From NCBI RefSeq assembly GCF_000379605.1, contig NZ_KB902580.1, forward strand, positions 188 to 64,187: 64,000 nt of DNA, in the 5' to 3' direction. Every line of letters begins with the position of its first letter. Position 1 is the stretch's first letter. The DNA comes from Rhizobium giardinii bv. giardinii H152 (GTDB lineage Bacteria > Pseudomonadota > Alphaproteobacteria > Rhizobiales > Rhizobiaceae). The notes beneath the pieces were generated by a model. It was not told where the DNA came from and ran no database searches. It worked only from the letters and a program-made list of their open reading frames with translations. Shown piece after piece: positions 27,247-36,958 of this stretch. The translations under genes were made by a program, and so were the position numbers.

Positions 27247-27324
27247 AGGGGTGGGAAAGGATTGTATGAACGTCGTGTCGCGGGCGGATGCCTGCGACAC
27301 GCGCTAACTCGCCCGGGGACCTTC

Positions 27325-28875
27325 ATGATCACATCAGCAATACCTGCGGCGGCGCCGCTTTTCCAAATGGACGGCGTATCGAAGCGCTTTGGCGGCGTCC
27401 GCGCGCTCGAGAATGCCGCCCTAGCCGTAGAACCGGGCCGCATTCACGCCATCCTGGGTGAGAACGGCGCGGGCAAGTCGACGCTGATCAAGATCATGGC
27501 TGGCGTGGTCGCTCCGGATGAAGGACGCATGCTGATGGATGGACGGGAAGTGACTTTTCGTTCCCCTGCCGAAGCTTCCGCCGCCGGCGTGACCTGCGTT
27601 TTCCAGGAGCTATCGTTGATCCCCGATCTCAGCGTCGCCGACAACATATGCATTGTCCATCCGCCGCGGCGCTTCGGCTTGATCGATCGGCAAGCGCAGC
27701 GCGTGATTGCAGAGGAAGCCCTGGTACGCGCAGGTGCCGAAGACATTCATCCGCGCATGCTGGTCAAGGATCTTCCGCTTTCTCGCAGGCAATTGGTGGA
27801 GATCGCCAAGGCCCTGGCGTGGAAACCGCGCATCCTTATTCTCGATGAGGCGACGTCGGCGCTGACCGCAGCAGACGTTGCAAAGGTCTTCTCCGTCCTG
27901 ATGCGGTTGCGGTCGGAAGGCTTGGCGTTACTCTATATTTCCCATCGCATGCACGAGATCGCCGAACTTTCCGACGAGTGCACAGTGTTCCGCAACGGCC
28001 ACAATGTCATGAGCTTTGCCGCCGGCACTCATTCCAACGGCGAGATTGTGGAAATGATGATCGGCCGCGAATACAGCAACGCCTTTCCGCCAAAACCCGA
28101 GCGAGCAACCGATACCGCCACTCCCGCTCTCGAATGCCGCAAGCTCGGCTGGACGGATAGACTGCGCGACATCTCGTTCACGCTCGGCAAGGGCGAGGTT
28201 TTGGGCCTGGGTGGCCTGGACGGCCAAGGGCAGCGCGAACTGCTGCTCGCGCTGTTCGGAGTGCTGCGCGGTACGACCGGCTCCGTCCTTGTTGATGGCA
28301 AGTCCATCACGCTCGCTAGTCCGGCAGAGGCAAGTTCAGAGCAAATCGGCATCGCGCTTATTCCGGAGGACCGCAAGACCGAAGGGCTGATGCTGCCGAT
28401 GACTGTGCGGGAAAATCTCTCCTTTTCCGTTCTTGATCAGGTTTCGCGGGGCGGCGTGATAAACCGAGAGGACGAAGAGCAGCTGATCGACGAGATGATA
28501 AAGTTGCTAACCATCAAGACGGCAGGTCTGGACCTGCCGGTCGCGGCGCTGTCGGGCGGCAACCAGCAGAAGGTCGTCATTGCCAAATGGCTTATGCGCA
28601 AGCCAAAAATTATTCTGCTCAACGATCCGACGCGCGGTATCGATGTCGGCACCAAGCACGAAATATATCTGCTGCTGCGGCGTCTTGCCGACAGGGGGAC
28701 AGCGATTCTGTTCTATTCGACGGACTATGACGAACTAATCGGCTGCTGCGATCGTGTGCTCGTGTTCTACGACGGGAGCGTCGCGCGAGAACTTAAGGGC
28801 AGCGGCATGACTGAGCGTGCATTGATCGCCAGCGCGCTCAATGTCGAAGATGGACACGTGGGGACGGCAGCATGA
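27325..28875 (+). CDS. Sugar ABC transporter ATPase, double domain (RbsA/MglA type)
   Basis: Cytoplasmic ATPase of 516 residues with two fused nucleotide-binding domains. The N-terminal domain has Walker A GENGAGKST (45-53) but a degenerate signature (LPLSRRQLVEIAKAL); the C-terminal domain has a degenerate Walker A (GLDGQGQREL) and the full signature LSGGNQQKVVIAKWL. This asymmetry is usual in CUT2 importers. The start MITSAIP at 27325 is preferred over the in-frame codon at 27262. Its stop overlaps the next permease as ATGA. Confidence 0.95.
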   Translation: MITSAIPAAAPLFQMDGVSKRFGGVRALENAALAVEPGRIHAILGENGAGKSTLIKIMAGVVAPDEGRMLMDGREVTFRSPAEASAAGVTCVFQELSLIPDLSVADNICIVHPPRRFGLIDRQAQRVIAEEALVRAGAEDIHPRMLVKDLPLSRRQLVEIAKALAWKPRILILDEATSALTAADVAKVFSVLMRLRSEGLALLYISHRMHEIAELSDECTVFRNGHNVMSFAAGTHSNGEIVEMMIGREYSNAFPPKPERATDTATPALECRKLGWTDRLRDISFTLGKGEVLGLGGLDGQGQRELLLALFGVLRGTTGSVLVDGKSITLASPAEASSEQIGIALIPEDRKTEGLMLPMTVRENLSFSVLDQVSRGGVINREDEEQLIDEMIKLLTIKTAGLDLPVAALSGGNQQKVVIAKWLMRKPKIILLNDPTRGIDVGTKHEIYLLLRRLADRGTAILFYSTDYDELIGCCDRVLVFYDGSVARELKGSGMTERALIASALNVEDGHVGTAA

Positions 28876-29852
28876 GCGAGTGGCGGTTCTGGCTGAAAGA
28901 GCAGCGCGGCACCCTGGCGGCTGTGGGCATTTTTCTCCTCATGTTCACGATCTACGTCTCCAACCACCCGGCCGGGCTGACCGCCAACGTGGTTCAAACA
29001 GCGTCCAATAAGGGCGTGCTGCTCGCCTTCGTTGCCATGGCGCAGACGCTGGTGGTAATTACGGCGGGTATCGACCTGTCGGTCGGGATGATCTTCATCC
29101 TCACCAATGCGTTGGCTTCCTGGCTGGTTATCGGATCACCTCTCGAGACAAGTTTCGGCGTTGTTGCCGTTCTTGCCGCGGGTCTTGCCTGCGGAGCGCT
29201 GAATGGTCTGATCGTCATCTACGGGAGGCTACAGCCGATCGTCGCCACCATCGCGACGGGTGCGGTGTTTTTTGGCATCGCTTTGCTACTCAGGCCCTTT
29301 CCTGGCGGCTCGGTAAACGAGGATCTGGCGGACATGATGACTGGCAAGATTTTTGGCGTCGTGCCGTCGAGCTTGGTCGCGCTTGTCGCTATCATCCTCG
29401 TCGTCTGGGTCCCATTCAGCCGGTCAGTCATCGGGCGGGCGGCGTATGCAACCGGATCGTCAGAAATCGCGGCCTACATGTCGAGCCTACCAATACGCCG
29501 CGCGAAATTTACGGCCTATCTGCTCTCAGGCCTTCTCGCTGCGACCGGCGGCCTGTTTCTCACCTTCTTCACCTATACCGGCGAAGCGGCCCTTGCGAGT
29601 GGCAACGCCTACACCCTGTTCTCCATAGCCTCGGTCGTGCTTGGCGGCGTCTCTCTTTTCGGCGGGAGGGGAACCGCCATCGGTGCGGTCTTCGGGGCGC
29701 TCGCTTTTCGGACCATCGGCGATCTTCTCTTCGTCTTCGATTTCGATCCACTCTGGCAACCACTGTTTCAGGGTGTGGTCTTGCTTGTCGCGGTCAGTCT
29801 GGGTGCGTTCGGATTGTTTCGCGTCCGCAATCGGCTGGAGTGGTTCGGATGA
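28872..29852 (+). CDS. Sugar ABC transporter permease 1 (RbsC-like)
   Basis: Inner-membrane permease of 326 residues, about ten hydrophobic segments, of the BPD_transp_2/RbsC family. The stretch VITAGIDLSVGMIFILTNAL and the later VLGGVSLFGGRGTAIGAVFG are family landmarks (the GG-x-S-x-x-GG-x-G loop contacts the ATPase). It starts in the ATGA overlap with the ATPase gene and ends in another ATGA overlap with permease 2, so the operon is tightly coupled. Two different permeases suggest a heterodimeric channel. Confidence 0.94.
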   Translation: MSEWRFWLKEQRGTLAAVGIFLLMFTIYVSNHPAGLTANVVQTASNKGVLLAFVAMAQTLVVITAGIDLSVGMIFILTNALASWLVIGSPLETSFGVVAVLAAGLACGALNGLIVIYGRLQPIVATIATGAVFFGIALLLRPFPGGSVNEDLADMMTGKIFGVVPSSLVALVAIILVVWVPFSRSVIGRAAYATGSSEIAAYMSSLPIRRAKFTAYLLSGLLAATGGLFLTFFTYTGEAALASGNAYTLFSIASVVLGGVSLFGGRGTAIGAVFGALAFRTIGDLLFVFDFDPLWQPLFQGVVLLVAVSLGAFGLFRVRNRLEWFG

Positions 29853-30835
29853 AGGATGCCACACCAGAGCAGCCCCTATCTCGACTCCCTAAATTTCCCC
29901 GTCAACTGGACCCGGCGATATCAACTGCTTTTGCCTGTATTATCGTGCTTCTGATCCTCGGCAGTTTATATTCTGCGAGTTTCCTGTCTCCGGAATATCT
30001 CTTACAGCAGTTGAAGGTAGCATCATTCCTTGGCGTCATCGCAACCGGTATGATGATGGTCATTCTGCTTGGGCAGATCGATTTGTCCATTCCTTGGTCG
30101 GTGGCCGTTGGCGGGATGATGGCGTGCGCCGCCGCCGCTTATGGACCTGTAGGTGAAACTCTCGCTATACCCTTCGGCGTAGCCTGTGGCATGGTGATAG
30201 GCTTCGCCAATGGGATTGGCGTCGCCTATCTACGCATCCCCTCCATGATCATCACCCTGGCAACGAATGCCGTAGCCCAAGGTTTGATGGTTGTCTACAC
30301 CGGCGGCTTCTCCCCACAGGACTCAGCCACGGTCACCATGCGCTATCTGGCAACCGGCTTTCTTGTACCAGGCGTTCCGAACGCGGTGCTAATCTGGGCC
30401 ATCGTCGGTGCGATAGCGATCTTCGTGCTGACCCGCACCACATTCGGGCGTTCCTTATACGGCATCGGCAACCAGGAGCGTGCCGCCTACCTTTCGGGCA
30501 TCAATACGCGCCGGATCGTCCTGATCGCCTTCGTCTCATGCGGCGCGCTAAGTGCCTTCGGAGGCACGCTTCTTGCGGGCTATGCTTCGAAGGCGGCCCA
30601 ATCGATGGGCGACAGCTACCTGTTACCTTCGATCGCGGCCGTCGTACTCGGCGGCACATCGATCCTGGGCGGTCGAGGCTCTTACCTCGGCACGATCGCA
30701 GGGGTAATCCTCATCACCCTGCTGCAGTCCATTCTATCCGTCATGCAGATGCCGGAGGCCGGGCGGCAGATCACCTACGGTCTGGTGATCATCGTCATGC
30801 TGTTGTTATATGGCCGCGGTCCCGCCAATCGATAG
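29849..30835 (+). CDS. Sugar ABC transporter permease 2 (RbsC-like)
   Basis: Second inner-membrane permease, 328 residues. Landmarks are MVILLGQIDLSIPWSVAVGG and VVLGGTSILGGRGSYLGTIA, equivalent to those of permease 1. The ATG at 29849 overlaps the previous stop (ATGA); a start at 29840 is possible. It closes the transporter operon; nothing recognisable follows for 750 bases, so no sugar kinase or dehydrogenase tells the substrate. Confidence 0.94.
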   Translation: MKDATPEQPLSRLPKFPRQLDPAISTAFACIIVLLILGSLYSASFLSPEYLLQQLKVASFLGVIATGMMMVILLGQIDLSIPWSVAVGGMMACAAAAYGPVGETLAIPFGVACGMVIGFANGIGVAYLRIPSMIITLATNAVAQGLMVVYTGGFSPQDSATVTMRYLATGFLVPGVPNAVLIWAIVGAIAIFVLTRTTFGRSLYGIGNQERAAYLSGINTRRIVLIAFVSCGALSAFGGTLLAGYASKAAQSMGDSYLLPSIAAVVLGGTSILGGRGSYLGTIAGVILITLLQSILSVMQMPEAGRQITYGLVIIVMLLLYGRGPANR

Positions 30836-31586
30836 TTCCGGGCGATCGAACGACCAAAGTGAAGGTCTCTAGGCGGATGCTTGTCCGAGCGTTTCGACGT
30901 CGGTAACCGGGACGTCGATTCATGGAACCTCGAACGTTCCGCTTAAGTCCGCTTAGCGAGGCGGCGACACGTGCTCTCTGACCTCGATGAGCCGGAATGA
31001 CTGGCTGCTCCAACCGTCAAGCCCAAGCCGAAGGGAAGCGTCTCACCCGCCCCCTCCCTTCCCTTGCAACCCGGCCCAGCCGGTCCGGTCGGGGGCTTGC
31101 CTCAGCGCAAGTGGAGGGGTCGATGTTGCATTCTAAATGGCTGACGACACCCCAGAGTGACATTTTAACTTTGCGCAAACGGTGGACAGTTCAACCTTGC
31201 CCTGTCCTGAGTGTCGTCGACCATATCCTCGCGCAACGCGCCTGAAGCCCTGAAAGTATCGTGAATGGAATGGGAAGCACTCGGTTATTGCGGGAAAGAC
31301 ATCGGTCGCCCGAACGGCTCGCTTGCGGCATTGTCGCTTTCGTAGCCGACGGGCAGCTTTCAAAACGACAAACCAGACGCCTTAACGACCTTCTGTACGG
31401 CGAACACCGGTCGAGCTAGTCGTGAGCGCCGATCTTCCACGCCGCTAATCGAGATTGTTGTTGTCGGTCATCGGCGATCGTATGGTGCTTCCTCGCCCGA
31501 ACGAGTAAGCACCGCCATGTCACGGAACTAGCCTCACCCGGCACTCCGGGCACTTGAGATCTCGCCTCTTGCCGGAGCTCCAAGAG
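30836..31586. other. No gene recognised
   Basis: About 750 bases between the ABC operon and the convergent MFS gene. AGTGACATTTTAACTTTGCG at 31156-31175 resembles the border-like AGTGACATTCTTGCTTTGC at 46516-46534 and may be a trace of an insertion sequence end. No intact frame is convincing. Confidence 0.4.
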
Positions 31587-32795
31587 TCAGCTGCGGGGCT
31601 GAAGCGAGGCTAGAACGATAGTCGATGCCGCCAAGACGGCTGTAAACGTCAATGGCGCTGAGGCACCATAGTGATCGACCACATAGCCGCCGAACAGCGC
31701 ACCTATGCTTATGGCTACCTGGAACGAAACGACCATCAGGCTGCCAGCAGCCTCCAAGGCGTCCGCTGCGCCCCGGGACAAGTTGGTAGGCAGTACCACC
31801 GGCGCCATCCCAAAAGCGAAACCCCAAAGTGTAACTAGGGGAAACGCGATGCCGCTATGTGCACCCCAGAGTACGAGAGCAAGCGCCGAAGACGCCATCA
31901 ATAAGCCAGTGACAGCGAGCGCCATGCGGATATTTGCGTCTGCCAGTCGGCCGCCGGCGACATTGCCGATCACAGCGGCGATGCCAAACCCGAGGAGCGC
32001 CAAGGCAATCGGCCCGGTACCAAGGAGCGTCACTTGTTCGAGGAAGGGTCGCACGTACACCGAGCCGGCAAAATGTCCCGTCATCAGCAAGAGGATGGCA
32101 AGCATTCCCAGTTGAACCGTGCGCCGTTTCGTCAGCAGGAAGACGTCGGAAAGACTATTGCTTGTGCTTGCGGGTAGCGTCGGCAAGCTGAGTATCTGCA
32201 GCAGCATCGCAATCGCTGCGAGCCCTGCAGTTATGGCCGTGGCGGCACGCCAGCCGAGCCAGTCGCTAATCAAAGCCCCTAGAGATGGCGCAGCTATGGT
32301 GGCAAGAGAGACGCCAAGGGTGACTATGGCCATACCGCGACCTGTCGCATTGGTGCCAACCAATCTCGCAACGACGGCAACTGAAAGCGCCCAGAAAGCA
32401 CTGAGCGCGATGCCCAACCCGGCTCGGCCCAACAACAATAGCCAAAAATCCATCGCGAGCGCGGCCACGAGATTGGAGCCGATAGCCAAGGCACTTAGGC
32501 CAACCAGGACAGTCTTCCGGTTCAGTTTGCCGATCAGAACATTGCTCAACAAGGCCGTCACCGCGCCAACAGACGCGGTGGCGGTGACAACCTGACCGGC
32601 GGTTCCCTCGCTGACGCCTAGGTCACGCGCCATTGGCGTTAACAGACCTGCCGGCAGGAATTCAGCTGACACCAGCGCAAAGCTTGTGGCTGCCATTGAG
32701 ACAACGGCAAACCAGATCCTGGGGCTCCATGTACCAGGAACGGTAGAATCGAAGCCAATCGCGGGGCCGTCAAGCTGTGATGTTGTGTCCGTCAT
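31587..32795 (-). CDS. MFS efflux transporter (AraJ/YdhP type)
   Basis: Twelve-helix major facilitator of 402 residues. The N-terminal SAEFLPAGLLTPMARDLGVS matches the drug/arabinose exporter branch (motif FxPxGLL), and GRAGLGIALSAFWALSVAVV is motif C-like. Likely exports a sugar, amino acid or drug from the cytoplasm. It lies 59 bases downstream of, and in the same direction as, an AraC-type regulator gene, so induction of export by that regulator is the simple reading. Confidence 0.92.
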   Translation of the reverse strand: MTDTTSQLDGPAIGFDSTVPGTWSPRIWFAVVSMAATSFALVSAEFLPAGLLTPMARDLGVSEGTAGQVVTATASVGAVTALLSNVLIGKLNRKTVLVGLSALAIGSNLVAALAMDFWLLLLGRAGLGIALSAFWALSVAVVARLVGTNATGRGMAIVTLGVSLATIAAPSLGALISDWLGWRAATAITAGLAAIAMLLQILSLPTLPASTSNSLSDVFLLTKRRTVQLGMLAILLLMTGHFAGSVYVRPFLEQVTLLGTGPIALALLGFGIAAVIGNVAGGRLADANIRMALAVTGLLMASSALALVLWGAHSGIAFPLVTLWGFAFGMAPVVLPTNLSRGAADALEAAGSLMVVSFQVAISIGALFGGYVVDHYGASAPLTFTAVLAASTIVLASLQPRS

Positions 32796-32854
32796 TGCAG
32801 TACCTCCAAGTCATGGAGGTCTTAATAGCGGAGTCTTTCAGGATGATATGTGTT

Positions 32855-33835
32855 CTAGAGTCCGAATTCTATGTCCGTTCGTCCGGAAATGGTGCGGCGC
32901 ACAACTCCGGGTGAAACACTGGTGATGCGCTTGAAGGCGCGAGAGAAAGACGCTTCAGATTCATAACCCAGTTGAGAAGCGACCTCGGCAACCGACATGT
33001 TTTGACCGAGCAACTCACGCGCAAGCTGCATGCGCAGACGGGCGAGATACCGTGCGGCGCCTTCCCCTAAGATGGCGCTGAAGCGTTCCGCGAAGATCGA
33101 ACGCGATTGACCTGCCACGCCAGCAAGAGTCTCAAGCGTCCAGTGATGGCCGGGATCTCGGTGCATTGCTGCCAGCGCACGACCGATATGAGGATCACGG
33201 ATCGCGGCAAGCCAGCCGCTGGTCGAGGCTCCGCTGCAATTGACCCAGCAGCGAATAAGCCGCGCGACCAGTAGGTCCGCCATGCGTGACAAGACCGTGG
33301 CGCTGCCTATCTGGAGCTGCGACGCCTCTGCCGTCATAGCGGCGAGGAGGGGGCCGACGATCGGATCATTGCCAGCAACATCACATCCCTTGATGATCGG
33401 CGGCATCAGAGCGATCAACGGGTTGAGGGCATTCGCACCCAAAGCCATGGAACCGCAGAACAAGGTGCTCGTCGCTCCTGTTCCTTCCTGCACCACTTCG
33501 CAGACATTACCTCCCAACTTGGTGACCTGACAGCTCTTAAGCGAGTCCCCGACCACATCAGGCTTACTGGCTAGTCTGTGTTCGACACCTTGTGGCAACA
33601 ACACCAGATCGCCGTTTTGCAACTCTTGCCATCCTTGGGCTTCAGTATGGATCCAGAATGGCCCCTCACTGACGAAATGAAAGCGAAGCAGCTGTTGCTG
33701 CGGAAAGGCGATGCTCCATGGATGACGTAGCTCGCAGCGGCCGTAGTTGACTCCACTCAGGCGGAAGTCCTGTAGAACTTCGCTTAGTGCGTCCGTAGGA
33801 ATTTGCGTCGGAGACTGGGCTGAACGGTCAAGCAT
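32855..33835 (-). CDS. AraC-family regulator with cupin_6 domain
   Basis: Transcriptional regulator, 326 residues: N-terminal cupin-like sensor (YGRCELRHPWSIAFP; LVLLPQGVEHRL) and C-terminal double HTH (WTLETLAGVAGQSRSIFAER; MSVAEVASQLGYESEASFSR). This arrangement is typical of regulators paired with adjacent MFS or oxidoreductase genes. It is transcribed towards the MFS exporter and presumably activates it. Ligand unknown. Confidence 0.92.
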   Translation of the reverse strand: MLDRSAQSPTQIPTDALSEVLQDFRLSGVNYGRCELRHPWSIAFPQQQLLRFHFVSEGPFWIHTEAQGWQELQNGDLVLLPQGVEHRLASKPDVVGDSLKSCQVTKLGGNVCEVVQEGTGATSTLFCGSMALGANALNPLIALMPPIIKGCDVAGNDPIVGPLLAAMTAEASQLQIGSATVLSRMADLLVARLIRCWVNCSGASTSGWLAAIRDPHIGRALAAMHRDPGHHWTLETLAGVAGQSRSIFAERFSAILGEGAARYLARLRMQLARELLGQNMSVAEVASQLGYESEASFSRAFKRITSVSPGVVRRTISGRTDIEFGL

Positions 33836-34354
33836 TGGGATAATTTATATGCCGACCGCCCGAACGGCAAGTAAGGCATCTGTCTCATGGCTGGCTCATC
33901 AAAGGGAAGTGGAGAGCAACTGACCCTCTCGTTGTTGAATTCCAATGTCTCAGCCTAGCTGACACTGCGACCCCGTCTCACCAATGGAACAAAAAGCCGA
34001 CCAGAGCTTCATACAAAACGCCGTCTGACGGGCGCAGCTTCGCGTCGGCTTTGTCCGAATTGAAGTCGATGACCCGTATTGCCGCACGGATGTCGTCACG
34101 AGCCATGGCCGCTTTCGGGCACCAGCAACCACTGCCTCTATGACCGAGGTGCGGGCGCGAAGAGCCTAAACTTCGAGGTGAGCCGCTGGGCGTAGAAGCG
34201 CTTTATACTCCTGTTCTTCTTGATGGGGTACGAGCCGGCGTTGGTTAGTTCGTCTTTTGTGCAGGCACGTGATAGAGCGATAGACTGAGAAGCATGACAT
34301 CGGGACATCATCTTCAGAGTTTGGAAAACACTGGACCGATACTGGAGAGCATTT
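33836..34354. other. Mostly non-coding, one small frame
   Basis: About 520 bases between divergent AraC and a small plus-strand gene. Apart from the 42-codon minus-strand frame at 33978-34106 nothing is convincing. Promoters for both flanking genes should lie here. Confidence 0.4.
33978..34106 (-). CDS. 42-residue possible protein
   Basis: Frame MARDDIRAAIRVIDFNSDKA, then DAKLRPSDGVLYEALVGFLF, ending HW. The composition is protein-like, but the ribosome binding site is weak and no family is recognised. It may also be the end of a longer decayed gene, since the frame stays open upstream of the ATG. Confidence 0.3.
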   Translation of the reverse strand: MARDDIRAAIRVIDFNSDKADAKLRPSDGVLYEALVGFLFHW

Positions 34355-34555
34355 ATGGGTTGGAAAACGCCAAAGTTCGAATACGTGAATGGGTATAGGA
34401 TCGTCGAAGTTGATGGACCCGTTTTCAAAGTTTATGACGGTGACCGTCAGTTAGGGGACCATTTCCCCTACTCCGGCGAGGCTGCTGCTTACGCAAATTC
34501 TTTGCCAAAGCGAGATCATCAGCGCAACCAGGCAGGAAGCCTGCGAAAATCATAG
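34355..34555 (+). CDS. Small protein of unknown function
   Basis: Sixty-six-residue cytoplasmic protein opening MGWKTPKFEYVNGYRIVEVD, then GPVFKVYDGDRQLGDHFPYS; beta-strand-like N-terminus and a basic tail. A GGAG lies before the ATG. The residue pattern looks like a real conserved small domain, but I cannot name it. It ends 18 bases before the first possible start of the rsgA-like gene. Confidence 0.6.
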   Translation: MGWKTPKFEYVNGYRIVEVDGPVFKVYDGDRQLGDHFPYSGEAAAYANSLPKRDHQRNQAGSLRKS

Positions 34556-34572
34556 GCAAACCCGATCAAGGA

Positions 34573-35608
34573 TTGCGAAGCAAAAATTTGTCGAACTCCT
34601 GTCTCCACTCAGCGTTGGAATTGCTTGGTTGGTCTGGCTTTTTTGCCGATCAGGTAAAGCTGACCGAAGCAGACCTCGTACCCAGGCGCGTAGCGTCGGT
34701 TCACCGTGCACGCATCGAGGCGATCGGCGTCATGGGGCCTGCAAGGCTAGAGCTACCAGCCCATGCCAATACGGCTGACTTCGCGGTGGGGGATTGGGTG
34801 CTTGCCGATCCCGGGTCCGACACGCTTGTCAGCCTGCTTGACCGGAAAACCGTGTTTAGGCGACGCCCGGAGGTCGGACGTGGCCAACAACTTGTTGCCT
34901 CCAACGTCGACACACTGTTGATCGTGACGTCGTGCAACGCCGATTTCAATATTGGCCGTAGAACGTTACCTAATCATGGCCAACCAGGCGGGGAGCAAAC
35001 CGGTAATCGTGTTGACCAAGGCTGACACGGCGGACGACGGCGGCTTATTTCAGGCCCAAGCCGAGACGTTGCAGCGTGACCTACCTGTCGTTGCCTTGAA
35101 TGGGCGCTCTGCCGATGCAAGCTCCTTTTTGAATGCCTGGTGCGCCATTGGCCAAACGATCGCGCTGGTGGGATCGTCGGGAGTAGGAAAGTCGACGTTG
35201 GTGAACACGCTTACCAGGGCGGCATTTGGCCCAAAGCAGAAAACCGGGACAATTCGCGAATATGACGCGCAAGGCCGCCACACCACGACCGCACGATCGC
35301 TGCATGCAATTCCGGGCGGTGGCTGGGTCATAGATACGCCTGGGATAAGAACACTCTACGTCAGCGATGCCACCGATGGGATCGACACGCTTTTTTCCGA
35401 CATAACGGAACTGGCACCGCTCTGCCGATTTCGCGATTGCACCCATTTGCATGAACCGGGCTGCGCAGTTCAGGCAGCCGTCAAAAGCGGCGCTTTGCCC
35501 TACCACCGCATTGAACGCTGGCGAAGCCTTGTTTCTGAAAACCGCGACAGAACACCTGTCATCAGCGGACCACGCGGCAACAAGATCGTTCGCAAAAAGA
35601 AATATTGA
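34573..35608 (+). pseudogene. rsgA: RsgA (ribosome small subunit GTPase), frameshifted
   Basis: Circularly permuted GTPase that helps mature the 30S subunit. The N-terminal OB-like part (HRARIEAIGVMGPARLELPA) and DTLLIVTSCNADFNI lie in one frame to about 34960; the rest continues in another: TKAD (G4), GSSGVGKST (G1), DTPG (G3) and the zinc knuckle CRFRDCTHLHEPGC. The junction is at FNIGR/ERYLIMANQAG (about 34958), one base change from intact. The start is uncertain: TTG codons at 34573 and 34616 are candidates, no ATG fits. A chromosomal rsgA must exist elsewhere, so loss here is tolerable; a sequencing error is equally possible. Confidence 0.88.
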
Positions 35609-35696
35609 ATATCTGCCGCCTTGAATACGTACGGACCGGTGCCCGGCTGTTATCCAACGTAAAATGAGGAGACCGACCTTTCCGTTTCGATTCAAC

Positions 35697-36719
35697 TCAT
35701 GCCGAATGTCTCACGACAATCTCAAAGCCGATCTTGATCATCGGCTCGACCTCCTCGCCGGACAGCTTTCGCAGAATTGATCGCGCTGCCTGCGTGCCAA
35801 TCATGCGGCGGTCGATGCGGACCGTCGTCAGGGACGGATAGGTATGGGGTGCGAAGTCGAAATCGCCGAAGCCGATGATCGCGACATCCTCCGGCATCCG
35901 GCAACCCCTGGCGATCGCCTCGGTCAGGGCTCCATGGGCCACGACGTCTGAACTGCCGAAGACGGCGAGCGAGCCGCCGCCACGGTCGAGCAGTTGTGCT
36001 AAGGCCTGCCGTCCGTCGCTGAAGGTCGAGGGAGAGTTCATCTCGATATCGGGCAGTTCGACCGGGGCGACGCCCGCCAGCCGGTTGATGAAGCCGTCGC
36101 GGCGCTGGAGCGCGCGCGGGTCGTTTGCGCCGATCTGAGCGTAACGGTCATATCCCTTGGCCATCAGGTATTCCGCGACCAGCGCGCCGACGTCATAATG
36201 CGAGAACCCGACCGCCGTATCGAGCGGCGACGGCGTAGAATCCCAGATCTCCACAATCGGCAGTCCGGCCCCAGTCAGCATCGACCGCGTTTCTTTCAGG
36301 TGCGTGATGCCGGTCAGAATTATGCCGTCTGGTCGCCGCGCGAGAATAGCACGGGTCAGTTCCAGCTCCCGCTGATGATCATAGCCCGACAGGCCTAGCA
36401 GCAGCTGATAGCCTTCTGCCACGAGCTCGGCGTTCAGGCCTTCGATCGCCTCGGCAAAGATGGTGCTCGATACCGACGGAACAATGGCCGCCACCAGCCG
36501 GGTGCGGCGCGACGCGAGCCCGCCGGCGAGCAGGTTCGGTACATAACCGGTCCGGGCGATGACGCGCTCGATGGCCTCAAGCGTATTGGGCTTCACTAGG
36601 CTCGGCGTATTGATAGCGCGCGACACGGTCACGGGAGAGACGCCGGCGAGCTTGGCGATGTCCGCCAGCGTAACCGGGCTGGATCGCTCTGGCTTTCCGT
36701 CTCTATCTTGTCTCGCCAT
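35697..36719 (-). CDS. LacI-family repressor
   Basis: Repressor of 340 residues: N-terminal HTH VTLADIAKLAGVSPVTVSRAIN and hinge, then a periplasmic-binding-protein-like ligand domain (IPSVSSTIFAEAIEGLNAEL; FGDFDFAPHTYPSLTTVRID). GGGAGA stands before the ATG at 36719. It is divergent from the tctC-tctB-tctA sugar-acid operon, and two LacI-type palindromes lie in the shared control region, one directly upstream of its own start. Repression released by a sugar acid or its derivative, with autoregulation, is the likely scheme. Confidence 0.93.
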   Translation of the reverse strand: MARQDRDGKPERSSPVTLADIAKLAGVSPVTVSRAINTPSLVKPNTLEAIERVIARTGYVPNLLAGGLASRRTRLVAAIVPSVSSTIFAEAIEGLNAELVAEGYQLLLGLSGYDHQRELELTRAILARRPDGIILTGITHLKETRSMLTGAGLPIVEIWDSTPSPLDTAVGFSHYDVGALVAEYLMAKGYDRYAQIGANDPRALQRRDGFINRLAGVAPVELPDIEMNSPSTFSDGRQALAQLLDRGGGSLAVFGSSDVVAHGALTEAIARGCRMPEDVAIIGFGDFDFAPHTYPSLTTVRIDRRMIGTQAARSILRKLSGEEVEPMIKIGFEIVVRHSA

Positions 36720-36736
36720 GACTATCTCCCATCTCA

Positions 36737-36758
36737 AAAATGATTTACGCTTTCATTT
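36737..36758. promoter_or_regulatory. LacI-type operator beside the repressor gene
   Basis: ATGATTTACGCTTTCAT shares the right half CGCTTTCAT with the operator at 36872-36891 and an imperfect left half (TGA...TCA symmetry). It lies within 40 bases upstream of the repressor start, suiting autoregulation. Confidence 0.55.
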
Positions 36759-36871
36759 TGAGGTTTAGCAAGTCCTTCCCTAAATAAAATTCTGCATTTC
36801 GCTATACGTCGTTGAAATCACTTGGTTCAGTGTCCAGCATCCAGATCTTGCAGAGCGAGAATTTGGTGATA

Positions 36872-36891
36872 AAATGGAAGCGCTTTCATTT
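36872..36891. promoter_or_regulatory. LacI-type operator of tct operon
   Basis: AAATGGAAGCGCTTTCATTT is a nearly perfect palindrome with the central GCGC typical of LacI/GalR-family operators (AAGCGCTTTC core). It lies 68 bases upstream of the tctC start, where bound repressor would block transcription. Confidence 0.7.
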
Positions 36892-36958
36892 TTCGGTTGA
36901 GGATCCGGAATTTGATTTTCAAAAGGGCGCACTGGTGTCCAAACGGGAGGAGGAATTT

